From: CAZYVA01 sp964650695
Lineage (GTDB): Bacteria > Bacillota > Clostridia > Lachnospirales > Lachnospiraceae
NCBI GenBank assembly: GCA_964650695.1
Contig: CAZYVA010000037.1
Span: 1 to 16,635 of the forward strand
DNA: 16,635 bases
Direction: 5' to 3'
Shown here: positions 15,278-16,635 of the stretch, one piece after another
Numbering within the stretch: position 1 is the first letter of the stretch
How the letters are laid out: every line of letters starts with the position of its first letter
The notes under the pieces: model-generated
Told to the model about the DNA's origin: nothing
What the model saw: only the letters and a program-made list of their open reading frames with translations
The model's database searches: none
Made by a program: the position numbers and the translations under genes

Positions 15278-16339
15278 TCATATTTCCCGCAGCTTGACCG
15301 CACCGGCCGCCAGCCGTCTCCGGTCCTCATCAATGGCGGCGTAATGCTTTTTTGTTGTGTTGACGTCCTTGTGCCCCAAAACGTCCGCAACCAGGTAGAT
15401 GTCCCCGGTCTCTTTATAAAGGGAAGTGCCGTAAGTGCTCCGCAGCTTGTGGGGCGTGATTTTTTTGTTCGGGGTCACCTGCCGGGCATATTTTTTCACC
15501 ATGTTCTCGATGGCCTGGACGCCCATGCGTTTCCGCTGGGTGGATAAAAACAAGGCGTTTTCATGTCCGGGGAGAGGATTGGTATCGCGCCGGCTGCCAT
15601 CCATATAATTTTTCAGGGCTTGTTCCACCTCCCCGCCAAAATAGACGACCATCTGGCCTCCGCCTTTCCGGGTGACAGTAATCCCATTGTTTTTAAAGTC
15701 AACATCGTTGACATCCAGGCCCACGCACTCGGAGACACGGATCCCGGTCCCTAAAAGCAAAGTGAGGATCGCCAGATCCCGTTCTTTTGTTTTTTGATAA
15801 TATTTCAAGGACTGCCCGGACAAAGCATCCCCTGCGTTTTCCACAAAATCCAGCAGAAGGGCGACCTCATCCGTATCAAGACGGACGATCGCTTTTTCGT
15901 GGATTTTTGGCATATCTACCAACAGGGTGGGATTTTTTGAAATGATCTGATGTTTGTGGAAATAAGCGTAAAATGTGCGGAGCGCGGACATTTTGCGGGC
16001 AAGGCCCTTCTCGCCGTTCACCATCGTTTCATCATCATTCCGTTTATAAACCTTCAGGTATTCCAAATATTCCTCGATATCCACAGGCTCCAGCTTTTCC
16101 AGGTCCCTGGCCGTGAATTGTTCTATTTTGTAGGAGCGGTAATGGGGATTTTTTTCCATCAGGAAATGGTAAAACACCCGTATGTCATAGGCATAATTCA
16201 TCCTTGTGCGTATAGAAGACGTGGGCTCGATCGCCCGGAAAAAATCATGGGTGAACGGCGGCAGGGATTTCAGGATCTCCCGCAGCCGCAGCGTGTAATC
16301 AATGGTTGTCTGTTCATGGTAATTCCTTTGCTTTGCCAT
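15278..16339 (-). CDS. Tyrosine recombinase, Xer-like (XerS-like layout)
   Basis: 353 residues. The SAM-like core-binding domain is at about 25-145 and the catalytic domain at about 150-345. All catalytic residues are visible: R201 (GTGIRVSE), K225 (TRKGG), H297 and R300 (TPHKLR), H323 (VLGHKD) and Y333 (KKHYAAI). The length and short signatures such as KERDLAI, TRKGG and TPHKLR resemble XerS, the single recombinase that resolves chromosome dimers in streptococci, as I recall it, more than XerC/XerD of about 300 residues. An integrative-element integrase is the alternative, but no element genes are seen nearby. The start at 16339 was chosen for its GGGAGG 7 bases upstream; an in-frame ATG at 16423 lacks one. 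Its promoter is at 16463-16491. Confidence 0.9.
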   Translation of the reverse strand: MAKQRNYHEQTTIDYTLRLREILKSLPPFTHDFFRAIEPTSSIRTRMNYAYDIRVFYHFLMEKNPHYRSYKIEQFTARDLEKLEPVDIEEYLEYLKVYKRNDDETMVNGEKGLARKMSALRTFYAYFHKHQIISKNPTLLVDMPKIHEKAIVRLDTDEVALLLDFVENAGDALSGQSLKYYQKTKERDLAILTLLLGTGIRVSECVGLDVNDVDFKNNGITVTRKGGGQMVVYFGGEVEQALKNYMDGSRRDTNPLPGHENALFLSTQRKRMGVQAIENMVKKYARQVTPNKKITPHKLRSTYGTSLYKETGDIYLVADVLGHKDVNTTKKHYAAIDEDRRRLAAGAVKLREI

Positions 16340-16425
16340 CGTACATCCTCCCTTTACCCTTTCATTAAGGTCCCGGATAAACTTAAGTCTCCCGGCAGCC
16401 GCTTCGATGGGTTTTCCCGTCAAGC

Positions 16426-16441
16426 GCCTGCCCGTGCAGGC
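16426..16441. other. Small GC-rich hairpin in recombinase leader
   Basis: GCCTG and CAGGC pair around a 6-base loop within the roughly 115-base untranslated leader of the recombinase. No T run follows on the minus strand. Confidence 0.3.
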
Positions 16442-16462
16442 ACGGCAGCCACTTTCCCCGTT

Positions 16463-16491
16463 ATTCTACCACATAATTAAAAAAATGGTAA
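16463..16491 (-). promoter_or_regulatory. SigA promoter for the recombinase operon
   Basis: Read on the minus strand: TTACCA (16491-16486), a 17-base spacer and TAGAAT (16468-16463) preceded by ATGTGG, an extended -10. The start of transcription would be near 16456, leaving about 115 bases before the ATG. Confidence 0.6.
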
Positions 16492-16527
16492 TCCTATTTT
16501 ACGGGCGGGACTTTTATTGTTGCCATC

Positions 16528-16592
16528 GCTGAAGTGAAAAGTTTATTTCCACTTTGTCCCCTTCAAAGTGGAAATAAACTTTTCACTTCAGC
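16528..16592. repeat. Perfect 29-base inverted repeat with 7-base loop
   Basis: The left arm (16528-16556, beginning GCTGAAGTGAAAAG) and right arm (16564-16592) are exact reverse complements around TCCCCTT. It lies about 190 bases upstream of the recombinase start and behind its promoter. A short T5 run follows on the plus strand four bases after the stem; none on the minus strand. No plus-strand gene leads into it, so a terminator role is not obvious. Confidence 0.9.
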
Positions 16593-16635
16593 AGAATTTT
16601 TAAGAAATAATATTTTGCAAAACTCCCTTGTAAAT

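Noticed and set aside
15278..16339. Integrase of a mobile element with attachment sites
   Set aside because: No tRNA gene, excisionase, relaxase, phage gene or flanking direct repeats were seen. Neighbouring genes are of core type.
16340..16423. Upstream extension of the recombinase to the ATG at 16423
   Set aside because: No ribosome binding site precedes it, while the ATG at 16339 has a strong GGGAGG at good distance.

Overview
This window looks like a core chromosomal segment of a moderately GC-rich member of the Clostridia, most likely Lachnospiraceae. That placement is inference. It rests on strong GGAGG-type ribosome binding sites, a MazF-family gene directly after alanine racemase, the TepA to FtsK/SpoIIIE gene order known from Bacillus and relatives, and gram-positive lipoprotein signals. 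No phage structural genes, transposases, rRNAs, tRNAs or CRISPR arrays were seen.

Layout, left to right. (1) 1-4984: topoisomerase IV genes parE (5' end cut by the window edge) and parC, followed 11 bases later by an acidic lipoprotein of unknown role. (2) 5089-5946: an NADH pyrophosphatase of the NudC type. (3) 5947-6278: a 332-base gene-free stretch with a promoter candidate and several short inverted repeats, forming a long leader for alr. (4) 6279-7929: alanine racemase and a MazF/NdoA-type endoribonuclease, with no room for the usual antitoxin between them. (5) 8036-8854: a soluble CBS-pair/CorC protein. (6) 8866-9492: a tandem array of a 159-base palindromic repeat, interrupted by a 100-N assembly gap whose true size is unknown. 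(7) 9508-14270: yebC, a terminator whose 3' arm is also the ribosome binding site of the next gene, tepA, then a promoter and the ftsK/spoIIIE - ttcA-like pair. (8) 14279-16339, minus strand: a tyrosine recombinase resembling single-protein Xer enzymes, followed by a membrane-anchored TPR and chitobiase-C-like protein. (9) 16340-16635: the recombinase leader and promoter, then a perfect 29-base inverted repeat with a 7-base loop near the window end.

Several genes deal with chromosome topology and segregation: topoisomerase IV decatenates sister chromosomes, FtsK/SpoIIIE pumps DNA through the septum, and the Xer-like enzyme could resolve dimers. They are separate transcription units, so this theme may be coincidence. 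The items that ordinary gene annotation does not explain are the 159-base array, the terminator/ribosome-binding-site overlap, the long palindrome upstream of the recombinase, the recombinase-TPR pairing, and the mazF gene without its antitoxin.
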